A DNA stretch of 64,000 nucleotides from Siderastrea radians (lineage: Eukaryota > Cnidaria > Anthozoa > Scleractinia > Rhizangiidae). Of the stretch, positions 54,701-64,000 are shown one piece after another (within the stretch, counting starts at the first letter, position 1; the number at the start of each line of letters is the position of its first letter). A program made the translations under genes and the position numbers. The stretch is taken from positions 65,329,867 through 65,393,866 of the forward strand of contig OZ024890.1 of the NCBI GenBank assembly GCA_964017195.1. Reading direction: 5' to 3'. The notes beneath the pieces were generated by a model, which worked only from the letters and a program-made list of their open reading frames with translations, did not search any database and was not told the origin of the DNA.

Positions 54701-57700
54701 AATACAGTTACTGAGCTGAGTATACTAAGTATCTACCATCTTTTCATCTTGCTCAGAGAAATAAGCGTGGTTTAATCACCGCACTTTGGCACTGCAGATA
54801 TCTTAAGTATGCAGGACGTAAGGCCCATAGGATGATAAGATGAACCAGCTTGCCACGAGTCAAGCTAATCTTGCCCAGGAAATGGACGATCTTTGCAATT
54901 TTTCTATGAAACACACCCCTTGTGACTGGTGTGCAAAAAGTCATGAGATTCGACTCTAGTCGAAACTTGGAGTTTTCCTTTGCAGTCCTAGACTCCTGGC
55001 AGAACGAATACAGTCTACATAAAAAGGGCTCAATCGGCTTACCATTTTCTTATCATTTTTGATTAGCTGGGGACGTTTCCTGTTCAGAATCAAAGATTTC
55101 GCTTCACCCTCGCGGCGGCTCCTTTCAAGTGATAAATATTGGTCATTAACATCTGTGACGTAGATAAAAGTTGTGAAAGCCACGTGACAAATGTCCAGAT
55201 AAACTGCTGGAAGGTCATATCCACAATATTTACTTGATTTATTTTTCAGCTGCTTACGTCACCCTCGAGTCAGTCTTCTAATGGCGGTGTGTCAAGATTC
55301 TAATCCAGACAACGCCTGTTTAGTTCTGGAGCGTTTTGAGCTAGCCTCTCTCAACCGCCTCCTTTACAAGTCCCAAATCGCGATGAACTTACCGAAGCGA
55401 GTCCATTGTCTGTTGGATGTAGCCGAGGGAATGACATATCTTCACAACCACTCCATAGTGCATGGGTTCCTTAATTCATACTCAGTTTTAATTACTGAAA
55501 AGTTCAGGGCGAAGATTAGCAGCTTGGAATACTCTCAGGAGAATGGTGAACAGAAATATGACAACGCATGCTCAATCAATGAAAACTGGATGGCGCCCGA
55601 GCAGCTGTTACACGAGCCTCCAAACATGACTGGCGATACTTACAGGTCTGTTTACGCTGTGAATGGTTCCGATTTAGAATCGTTTACATGAAATGAAAAT
55701 GCCAGAATAGCAATAGAAAAGCGTTTTTTTTTCCATGCCAGTACAGAAAACGAAAACACAGCCGTGACTCCTGCACACTGCAAAGACCTGTCAAAGAAAA
55801 TTGTGGAATCTACTTCTTAAATCCTTCGTTCAAGCGTGTTTTGTAGCTTAAATTTATGTCGCCTAACTGAATTATTTACTCGTTTCAGGCAATTCCTTTG
55901 CCTTTAGAAGCAATTCAACTCTACGAACACTAAAGCCACTATTTTCTATGACCCATGGGAGCCCATTATATGTTTCTTGTCTACAGTCGCAATAAAAGTA
56001 CTACCGCTATGCCAGAACTTATATTTTACGTAACTTGCTTTTACTTTTTTGGGTTTGTTTTCTCAGTTTGTTTAACTTTGCGACCTTTCCTCCTTGGGCG
56101 CTTGATGCTCCGTTGTCCAAACACCATGGCCGACACATGTCCATGGGCAGCTGGCGTAGAAAATGTGTTCATCCGTATACACGGTCATATCATGGTCAAA
56201 GACAATCAGTTATGGAAAATTTGCTTATGTGCCTGAGGTTTTCACTGACTGCAAATGACGCAAAGGCAAGGTCTTCTCGGCTCAGGCGTGCGCAAAAGAA
56301 AAGAGCTCTGTTGAAAATCAATCAAACACAGTCATCAATGCGCATGCGAATTTCATGTGAACTCAGTATTTTCTTTTCTTATTGGGAAAGTGTTAAACAT
56401 TCGAGGCTAACTGGCAAGATTAACTTTCAAACGTCATCCATTTCCTAAACAGTTTAACAGAGGATTAACGTTAAAAGGAAATGTGAGATCTAATAAACAT
56501 TTTCTCTAATCAGTTTTGGCGCCCTGATGTGGGAGATTCTAGCCAGAAAGGTCCCTTGGTCATGGCTTCAAAAGAGTACTGTCAAACAAGCTCTGTGTGA
56601 AGATGAAATGTCCCTCCCCATGTTTGAGATTTGGCCCAGCTACGTCCAGTCCATTATGAAAGAGTGCCTGCAGAACCCTGGGGATCGACCGGCTTTCGGC
56701 ACTGTGCGCGAATATCTCTTTGCCATCAAGAACAGGGGGGAGGGTCTAACATCTGAAGTTTTGGACGGTGCCTTTCCTGACTGGTACGAGTTTCAATGTG
56801 GAGTTGTACACAGAGGAGCCAGCCGAGAAAGGAGCCTTACTGTTGGTGGGCGACCACTACCAGGCACAAGTAGATCGTCAGAGATTCACGTAATGCTTAG
56901 GCGTTCCTCGTCTGGAGCTTATTGGAATTCAAAACGCCGGAGTACTTCTGTTCAAGGAGGGCTGAAGGATATTCTCAAAGTGATGACAAACCAAGCGCAA
57001 GATTCACCGCGGGAGAAAGAGATTGAACGATTTGGCTACGAAATTGCAAAGCAGCTGGCATTTGTTCGTTGCATTCGTCGACATGCACGGAACTATGGAC
57101 GGTCCAGCTGGGCAAAGGAAGTTGTTTTTACCAGAGCGCTGGAAGGAGACATAGAAAGGATAAAAAAGGAAGAGAAAAAAGCTAAATCGAGTAAAAAGAA
57201 TCGACATCAATTGAGCCAACGTGGCCGAAGATATAGTGTCTTTGACGAAGAAGGCTTTGAAAGTTTGCAAATGACATCGTCCAAGTATATGAAAAAAGAT
57301 TGGGCAAAAATCTTACATGGGATGGAAAAATTGAAGAACTCGATGGAAGGATTTAAGGAACAGGTTTTTGAAGAGCTTAAAGCATACGAAAGGCAACAAG
57401 TGATAGATAATGTCAGTGTTTCAGAACACAATGTAACATACGAGGAAATAGAAATGGTCAAAGGAGCAAAAGGAGACATTGAAAAAACAACTGAGTCACA
57501 AGCATTAGATGGGCATAGCGCTAAAGATAAAACTAATAAGCAGGAGTTGGCACTGAATACAGCCGGCTTGCCTAAAAAAGCTGAACTTCTAGAACCACCA
57601 CATAGGAATAGCTCATCTTCGATATATGCTCAGTCGGATAGGATTAGGCAAAAGGCGGTTAAAAAGGAGTTAACTAACCCGAAAAGAGAACGATACAGTA

Positions 57701-58272
57701 CAGTAGGAAAAGTCTTAGATACGGAAGTGGGAAATAAGTTTGAAGAGTCTCAACCAGAAATGAGCAAGGATGAGATGACTGGAGTTGCTAGTAACACCAG
57801 CATCAGTAATCAAGAAAAATCGAAGGTATCAGATTCGCATATCTACGGTTCTAGCTCACATGGAATGTATGCAATATCAGACTTTTTACGAGAAACCGAA
57901 TCCTTTAGAAATGAGCATCTAGAAAATATAGCTTTAAGAAGCCACTCTAATTCAATCCAAAGCACAATTGTGCCTGGCAGCAAGCAAAGTAAAACTAGAA
58001 GAAGCAGCTTCTCTAATCGGCCGCGCGCGCAGTCTGCTGGACAGATACAGCGCAGGACTCGCGCAAGAACAGTTTTGTCAAGTAAAGAAGGAACCAGCAA
58101 AGACAAGACAGTATTACCATCATCTTATAAGAACAGCAGTCATGATGGCTGGGCTGTCAGAGTCGATAGGTCACAAAGGCAACAAACAGAAAGGTTACGT
58201 TCAAACTCTGAAGACGTTAGCGACTTTAGAAAATCCTTTTACCGAGCGGACTGTTTTCGGAAAGCGCTCTAG
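49755..58272 (+). CDS. Ankyrin-repeat pseudokinase with a long basic C-terminal tail
   Basis: Five exons, 49755-49939, 53072-53324, 54263-54483, 55250-55645 and 56514-58272, total 2814 nt with all phases matching, giving 937 residues. Exons 1-2 carry ankyrin repeats (SGNSALYWAVVSNRRKCVEF; GYTPVNAACLNNHKKCLALL). Exons 3-5 carry a protein-kinase fold. The lysine strand is present (VTVKRF, Lys about 200). The catalytic HRD is HGF (about 291-293) and the DFG position reads ISSL (about 309-312), while APE (335-337), the DxYSFGALMWEI segment and GDRPAF are kept. Loss of both catalytic aspartates predicts no phosphotransfer, so it should act as a scaffold or switch. The tail (about 500 residues) is polar and basic with RRSS-type Ser motifs. 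The start is the ATG in AAAATGGCG, the first in frame. A duplicated, broken piece of the last exon lies at 42128-42795. The nearest families I recognise are ankyrin-kinase and tyrosine-kinase-like pseudokinases. Confidence 0.85.
50158..50894. mobile_element. Long-TIR element, about 740 bp, with 7-bp flanking repeat
   Basis: In intron 1 of the pseudokinase gene, the left arm (about 50163-50300) contains TTTCTTTGTTTCATGTTTTT, TTTTTAGCCTTGA, GTGCACAAACCACATT and GAACTGTCTCTC. All are mirrored in the right arm at about 50783-50885. Arms are around 100-110 bp. ATCTTTA lies on both sides (50151-50157 and 50895-50901) and may be the target duplication. No transposase ORF. Confidence 0.65.
50910..52708. 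mobile_element. Degenerate pogo/Tigger-like DNA element
   Basis: The left end is CAGTTGAATCCAATTGACTC followed by GGTAACTCGAAG. The right end inverts to CAATTGACTCCCAATAACTC then GAACC. TA dinucleotides flank both ends. Several internal GATAACTCGAA or CGATAACCCGAAC words suggest subterminal repeats. The interior has no surviving transposase and is interrupted by another element at 51511-52167. The family is inferred from the style of the ends. Confidence 0.45.
51511..52167. mobile_element. TTAA-flanked TIR element 3, nested in the pogo-like element
   Basis: It begins GGACGTTCGCGC and ends GCGCGAACGTCC, a perfect 12-bp inverted repeat, with TTAA at 51507-51510 and 52168-52171. AAAATCTGAACGTG occurs twice inside (about 51754 and 52131). 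It is about 657 bp with no transposase. Its ends differ from those of elements 1 and 2. Confidence 0.8.
53526..53921. repeat. Foldback element, about 395 bp
   Basis: In intron 2 of the pseudokinase gene, outer ends AGGTCGGTGCCTCC and GGAGGCACCGTCCT and inner words GGGCTATTACAATCCAA, GCATTTTTCAGAGATAATT and their inverses (AATTATCTCTGAAAAATGCC, TTGGATTCCAATAACC) form arms of about 170-200 bp. No ORF. Confidence 0.75.
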
Positions 58273-58574
58273 CTAATTAAAACTTATAGCAGAATAGAAG
58301 AAAAAAGCGAGCAACGGAAAAAATCGTCTGCTATGAACGTTGCACAAGCGCTGAAAACTGACAAGCGATTACTCAACCGTGTTTTACCGGTAATTTGATG
58401 TAAGTTTGTTTCATGTGTAGCCAATAACGAAGAAAAAAAAGAAGAAGAATACGGCACTCTCAAGGATGTTTTCTTTGAAAAGGGCGGTCATGTATTGATA
58501 TTACGCTTGACAGAAATACTCCGTCTATATTTGAATTTTAGTCAGTCATTTAAAGCGCTAGCCAGTGAACTGTC
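58273..58574. other. 3' flank of the pseudokinase gene
   Basis: About 300 bp between the stop codon and the Penelope-like insertion. It has ATTAAA just after the stop (58276) and no other clear signal. The 3' untranslated region of the gene probably ends here or within the insertion. Confidence 0.4.
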
Positions 58575-58583
58575 ATATTAAAT
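58575..58583. repeat. Left copy of a 9-bp target-site duplication
   Basis: ATATTAAAT directly left of the Penelope-like pair; the same nine bases follow the pair at 62426-62434. Confidence 0.7.
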
Positions 58584-60459
58584 CAGCCTAGTACCCAGGC
58601 GCTCTCTTCCCGCTCCCTCGACTTGGCGATAAATGTGACGCCATGACATTTCGCGCCAAGTTGAATAAGCTGGAAGAGAACTAAATCAGGTAACTCGATG
58701 CAAGGACCACTTGGACAAACAGTAGCGAGGTGAAGCCGGATCTTGGTGTAGATCAGGATCAGCAATGTTGAATAAAACAAAAAACCAATTGCAAGGCTGA
58801 TCGGACAGCTAAGAACGGTAATAATTTTATTGCCCAATATTTCGGTGAGACAAAACTCACCTTCATCAGGGGCTGTAAAAGCTAAGTAAAAATCGAATGA
58901 AACGGTTACAAGATTTAAAATGATTAAAATGAAAAGATATGATTGGTTGACAAACATAGAAAGCGGAAACGTGACTAAAAGCTTTTTTTAAAAATAGAAA
59001 TAGATTAAGTTTCATCTCGTCTGTTTATTCCGTGAGGTTCAAGTGTCTTGCCCTTTGAAATCAAAAATGCTTCTCTGGCTTTACGAATGCTGTCCCTGTT
59101 TGAGTGAATGAGTTCTAGGGGAATGAGTTCTATGTCGTTGATGGAGTGGCCAGGGAGAATGAAGTGATCTGAAACGGCGGTGGGTTGATCAATGTGACGA
59201 TGGGTGATGGCTTTTTCAATTGCGCGTCTGTGTTCCCCAAATCTGTCGCTGAGTTGACGTTTAGTTTCTCCAATGTATTGTACCTTGCATCTGGAGCACT
59301 GTATCATATAGATGAGATTGGAAGATGAGCAAGAGATGTGATGTAGAATTTGCCTTTGTTCGTTGGTGGAGAAGAAGGTGTAAAACGTGGTTCCCTCTGT
59401 AATGAAAGGACATGTTTTGCACCTACCTCTGTTACAGCGGAAAGCTCCAGGTGTTTTGGGGGGTGGTCTGCGGTGTGTGGCTCTGACTAGAATGTCACGT
59501 AAGTTGTTGCAACGGCGGTATGATATGAGAGGAGGAGAAGGGAATGCTGCTTTGCATCGCTGTGAAGAACGAAGAATGTTTAGGTTGTTGAAAATGATTT
59601 GACGTATGTTAGGAAGGGCTGGATTAAATGTTACTACAAACGGGATTCTGTTATTCTCTTGTTTCGTAGATGTTTCGAGGGCTTTGCTGCGTGGAATTTT
59701 ACGCACTTTCTCCATTTCTTCTTCAAGAAAACGGTGTTGATATCCTCTCTTGATTAAATGTGTTGTGAGTGCGTTGGAACGTGTGTTAAAGAACTCATCC
59801 GTTGAACAAATTCTTCTAAGTCGTAAGGCCATGCTGAACGGGATTGATTGTTTGGTGTGAGATGGGTGGCAGGATGATTTAAGGAGATACTGATGTTTGT
59901 CTGTAGGCTTAACATAAAGGTCAGTTTCTAATCTGCCGTTGAGGAGCAGTACGTTAACATCAAGGAAAGGGATTTCGTTGTAGGAGAAGGAATTGGTAAA
60001 TTTGATTGTAGGATGTAGGTTGTTTAAGTATGTGATAAAATCATTTAATTTTTCTTCGCCATGTGTCCAGAGGAGGAAGATGTCATCGATGTAACGCCAC
60101 CAAATTAGGGGAGAATGTGAAGCAGCTGCTAGAGCGTCTTTTTCAAATTTTCCCATGAAAAGGTTGGCGTATGAGGGAGCCATTTTGGTCCCCATAGCTG
60201 TTCCGTTAATTTGTCTGTAATGCTGTCCATTAAAAGTGAAAGTGTTATTACTAAGTATCATGCGAATGAGATCACAGAGTCTGGTCGTCTGAATAGTAGG
60301 ATTGAGTCGTTGGTCCAGAAATTCGCTGCAGGCTTGGATTCCGTCATTATGAGGTATGTTTGTATAGAGTGAAGATACATCAAGGGTAACGAGTAAAACA
60401 CCATCAGGTAGTTGACCGATGCTGTTGAGTTTGTTGAGAAAATGGGTGGTGTCTTTTAA
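58584..60459 (-). mobile_element. Penelope-like retroelement, minus-strand copy, 5'-truncated
   Basis: The ORF (59005-60459, read leftward) encodes reverse transcriptase and a C-terminal GIY-YIG endonuclease. Motifs are YTNIPHNDGI, GTAMGTKMAPSYANLFMGKF, RYIDDIFLLW (the YxDD catalytic site), the Cys motif CNRGRCKTCPF, and IQCSRCKVQYIGETKRQL of the endonuclease. The frame is intact to a stop. It begins abruptly at KDTTHF, so the N-terminal third is missing, and the first residues MSERSNVL are read-through from the junction. The 3' part has the CCTGATGAAGGTGAGTTTTG hairpin segment and about 170 bp more tail than the plus-strand copy. It ends GCCTGGGTACTAGG next to the duplicated ATATTAAAT. Confidence 0.9.
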
Positions 60460-62425
60460 GACATTACTCCGCTCACTCACGAATGTGTCAAAAGATACAT
60501 TTCCGGATTACAATTTGACAAAATGATTGATGACGAGACAGCGAAATACCTCAAAGAAAACTCTCCTAAACCAGGTCGCTTTTACACCATTCCTAAAATA
60601 CACAAACAGGGTCATCCTGGTCGCCCTATAGTCTCTAGCAATAGCCATCCCACAGAACGTATTTCCCAATTTGTCGATTTTCATCTTCAACCACTAGTTA
60701 CCAAACTTCCTTCTTACATAAAAGACACCACCCATTTTCTCAACAAACTCAACAGCATCGGTCAACTACCTGATGGTGTTTTACTCGTTACCCTTGATGT
60801 ATCTTCACTCTATACAAACATACCTCATAATGACGGAATCCAAGCCTGCAGCGAATTTCTGGACCAACGACTCAATCCTACTATTCAGACGACCAGACTC
60901 TGTGATCTCATTCGCATGATACTTAGTAATAACACTTTCACTTTTAATGGACAGCATTACAGACAAATTAACGGAACAGCTATGGGGACCAAAATGGCTC
61001 CCTCATACGCCAACCTTTTCATGGGAAAATTTGAAAAAGACGCTCTAGCAGCTGCTTCACATTCTCCCCTAATTTGGTGGCGTTACATCGATGACATCTT
61101 CCTCCTCTGGACACATGGCGAAGAAAAATTAAATGATTTTATCACATACTTAAACAACCTACATCCTACAATCAAATTTACCAATTCCTTCTCCTACAAC
61201 GAAATCCCTTTCCTTGATGTTAACGTACTGCTCCTCAACGGCAGATTAGAAACTGACCTTTATGTTAAGCCTACAGACAAACATCAGTATCTCCTTAAAT
61301 CATCCTGCCACCCATCTCACACCAAACAATCAATCCCGTTCAGCATGGCCTTACGACTTAGAAGAATTTGTTCAACGGATGAGTTCTTTAACACACGTTC
61401 CAACGCACTCACAACACATTTAATCAAGAGAGGATATCAACACCGTTTTCTTAAAGAAGAAATGGAGAAAGTGCGTAAAATTCCACGCAGCAAAGCCCTC
61501 GAAACATCTACGAAACAAGAGAATAACAGAATCCCGTTTGTAGTAACATTTAATCCAGCCCTTCCTAACATACGTCAAATCATTTTCAACAACCTAAACA
61601 TTCTTCGTTCTTCACAGCGATGCAAAGCAGCATTCCCTTCTCCTCCTCTCATATCATACCGCCGTTGCAACAACTTACGTGACATTCTAGTCAGAGCCAC
61701 ACACCGCAGACCACCCCCCAAAACACCTGGAGCTTTCCGCTGTAACAGAGGTAGGTGCAAAACATGTCCTTTCATTACAGAGGGAACCACGTTTTACACC
61801 TTCTTCTCCACCAACGAACAAAGGCAAATTCTACATCACATCTCTTGCTCATCTTCCAATCTCATCTATATGATACAGTGCTCCAGATGCAAGGTACAAT
61901 ACATTGGAGAAACTAAACGTCAACTCAGCGACAGATTTGGAGAACACAGACGCGCAATTGAAAAAGCCATCACCCATCGTCACATTGATCAACCCACCGC
62001 CGTTTCAGATCACTTCATTCTCCCTGGCCACTCCATCAACGACATAGAACTCATTCCCCTAGAACTCATTCACTCAAACAGGGACAGCATTCGTAAAGCC
62101 AGAGAAGCATTTTTGATTTCAAAGGGCAAGACACTTGAACCTCACGGAATAAACAGACGAGATGAAACTTAATCTATTTCTATTTTTAAAAAAAGCTTTT
62201 AGTCACGTTTCCGCTTTCTATGTTTGTCAACCAATCATATCTTTTCATTTTAATCATTTTAAATCTTGTAACCGTTTCATTCGATTTTTACTTAGCTTTT
62301 ACAGCCCCTGATGAAGGTGAGTTTTGTCTCACCGAAATATTGGGCAATAAAATTATTACCGTTCTTAGCTGTCCGATCAGCCTTGCAATTGGTTTTCTGG
62401 AAGAGAACGCCTGGGTACTAGGCAG
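60460..62425 (+). mobile_element. Penelope-like retroelement, plus-strand copy, 5'-truncated
   Basis: The ORF at 60523-62172 (549 codons from the first ATG; the frame stays open back to about 60459) contains PKPGRFYTIPKIHKQGHPGR, ISQFVDFHLQPL, the reverse-transcriptase core with RYIDDIFLLW, the CKTCPF cysteine motif and the GIY-YIG endonuclease. From KDTTHF on it is almost identical to the minus-strand copy; I see one amino-acid difference (FLKEEMEK against FLEEEMEK). It keeps about 260 nt more at the 5' side but lacks about 170 nt of the 3' tail, where GGTTTTCTGG is joined to AAGAGAACGC. Full Penelope-like ORFs are usually longer at the N-terminus, so it too is truncated. Both copies point outward with their 3' ends. 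Confidence 0.92.
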
Positions 62426-62434
62426 ATATTAAAT
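62426..62434. repeat. Right copy of a 9-bp target-site duplication
   Basis: ATATTAAAT directly after the end GGGTACTAGGCAG of the plus-strand Penelope-like copy; it matches 58575-58583. Confidence 0.7.
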
Positions 62435-64000
62435 TTCTCAAAGACTGAACCCTTTTCTGCCCTTTGTTTCAATCAACAAAGTATAAATAAATGAGTACCT
62501 ACCTGAACGGCTATGAAAAAATGGCAAAGTATGCTTAGGGATCGAATAGCTAGTACAGTTAAGACTCACTGTTACTGTTTTTTCGGACTATAAGAGTGAA
62601 TCCCAACGAGCCCGGATCATGGAGGTATGCCTGGGTGTTTTCGTCGGTGCTTTCCAAAATGATATAATATAAATCTTCACCCTGTTACAGGCAAGTACTG
62701 GCTGGCAAAACATACCCCGGTAACCTAACCGAAATATGGTTACCATTTTGTGCTGTGCACCGAGACAAGCGGAGGAAACGATAAACTTGTCCCGGTGCAC
62801 AGCTGTAGTCCGCTGCCTACGATGTCTGACAACGAGGACTGGGGAGAGTTAAAATGTCTCAGGTTGAATCTCTTTTTTGTTTTAGGGCAGATCCAGCACC
62901 AATTTTTGTTTTTGTCTGCTTAATTAGCTGTCCATTATGTTTCACATCTCATCATTATTCATCAAAGCAGGAAAACACTATTTGCCCTTCTAAATGACGG
63001 AAACAGCTCGCTCCCAGTATAATATTTTTGCTAATTATTGCTGATTTTTTAAAACGTATCGAGAAAGACAAAAGTAAAATTCATTCTTATATTTAATGAG
63101 CCACGAAAACATCGGTTTAAACGGAAGCCTTTTTCAAAGAAAGCTATGATGGTCTACGGCGATTAAAAAAAGGGAATATTTTTAACCTTATTTCGCACTG
63201 AGAACGACTTACTTGTCTCACCGAAAAGAAAAGGAATTAATGGACCCTAAGGTTACGAAAGTTTGAGGTGACATTTTGCCAAAGAAAACTCTACTTTTTC
63301 ATCACAACTTAATTTTGATGTTCGAGGTGGTTAATGCCTTCCGAAGAAATATTCGAGCGAAACGATCCGTTAGGTGACCCTGGTATTTTATTGCTTTCGA
63401 GTGTGAATATATTTTGCCAATACGAACTGGCTGGGTTAGCATAGCAAAGTTGAAATTGCTTTCAAGCTGGGCGTGTGACAATTAGTTTCAGATTTTTTTA
63501 AATTGGCCAACTGAATTGGCATATCATTGACGCAGGCGATAGTTTATAATTTTAGTTGAGGCATCCGCACCAGAGCGCCGCCAATGCGGGTCGGCAATAT
63601 AAAAATTAAGAGTATGGCCAGTCTTAATTTGTCCTTCGCTCTCTTCCTTTCCTTCTTCTTCCTCTTTCATGTGGTTTTGAGGCTGATTGGAGTCATAAAA
63701 CCTTTGTTTGAACGTCGTTCCAGTAGAAATGGCCAAATTTTCAGGAGGCACCTTTCCAAAAATTCAGCCAGATATTACCAGACAAAGTTGCCAAATGCAA
63801 GAAAAGGGAAAGTCTCAGCTGAAAATGGGCCTTTTGGCACTTTCTCGGTCATTCTTGTCTATTTTATTGAAATTTATATATTTAGCTGGATTTTGTGAAA
63901 AGGTGGCTCCTGAAAATTTGGTCATTTTCAGGCATTTTTAAGTTATCAATCTGTAAACTAGAGTCTCTTTGGTCTGAGTATGATAAAGAATTTATAATTT
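62435..64000. other. Right edge, no gene recognised
   Basis: A/T-rich sequence with only short ORFs. A CCGGTAAC-type G/C word near 62716 and a Ser/Phe-rich open frame at 63584-63898 have no splice context or family likeness. I see no repeat with clear borders. Confidence 0.5.

Noticed and set aside
59387..59602. Plus-strand frame of 71 codons, also at 61575-61790 on the minus strand
   Set aside because: Antisense frame within the Penelope-like ORF, duplicated only because the element is.

Overview
The window looks like animal nuclear DNA and most likely comes from a cnidarian, probably a stony coral. The genes are made of many small exons with GT–AG introns, and introns and spacers are dense with short inverted-repeat elements, tRNA-derived SINEs and a Penelope-like retroelement. 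One gene carries di-cysteine repeats of the galaxin type, a family known from coral skeletal matrix. No prokaryotic signals (operons, Shine-Dalgarno sites) are seen. Species was not determined. All exon models were built by hand from splice consensus, reading phase and paralogy.

Layout. (1) 311-6635, +: the 3' exons of a START-domain gene (gene A) whose 5' part lies outside the window. (2) 6636 to about 13460: spacer with mobile repeats and a possible promoter near 11629. (3) 13472-41335, +: a roughly 28-kb gene (gene B). I could assemble it as a phase-consistent chain of 36 coding exons, 5652 nt or 1883 codons. It encodes an F5/8C discoidin domain, four PLAT domains, a fan of very short repeated exons, a roughly 620-residue charged helical or coiled-coil segment in one exon, and a C-terminal START domain. 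Its START exons match gene A in phase and mostly in length, so A and B are tandem paralogues. (4) 41336-45233: spacer with a broken copy of the last exon of the downstream kinase-like gene. (5) 45234-47330, +: the 3' part of a galaxin-like di-cysteine-repeat gene with an apparent frameshift. (6) 49755-58272, +: a five-exon gene (937 codons) for an ankyrin-repeat pseudokinase with a long basic tail. (7) 58584-62425: two almost identical 5'-truncated Penelope-like elements, head to head and flanked by a 9-bp direct repeat. (8) 62435-64000: no gene recognised.

The most unusual biology is gene B. It joins lipid- and membrane-associated modules (PLAT, START) to a discoidin domain without a visible signal peptide, through a long charged helix. 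Its modules are bounded by phase-1 introns, which allows duplication or skipping without a frameshift. The repeated mini-exons, including one decayed copy, suggest an array still turning over. The window also preserves clear transposition footprints: TTAA-flanked elements inserted into neighbouring units of a tandem repeat, so the empty site can be read directly; nested elements in the pseudokinase introns; and the Penelope dimer.
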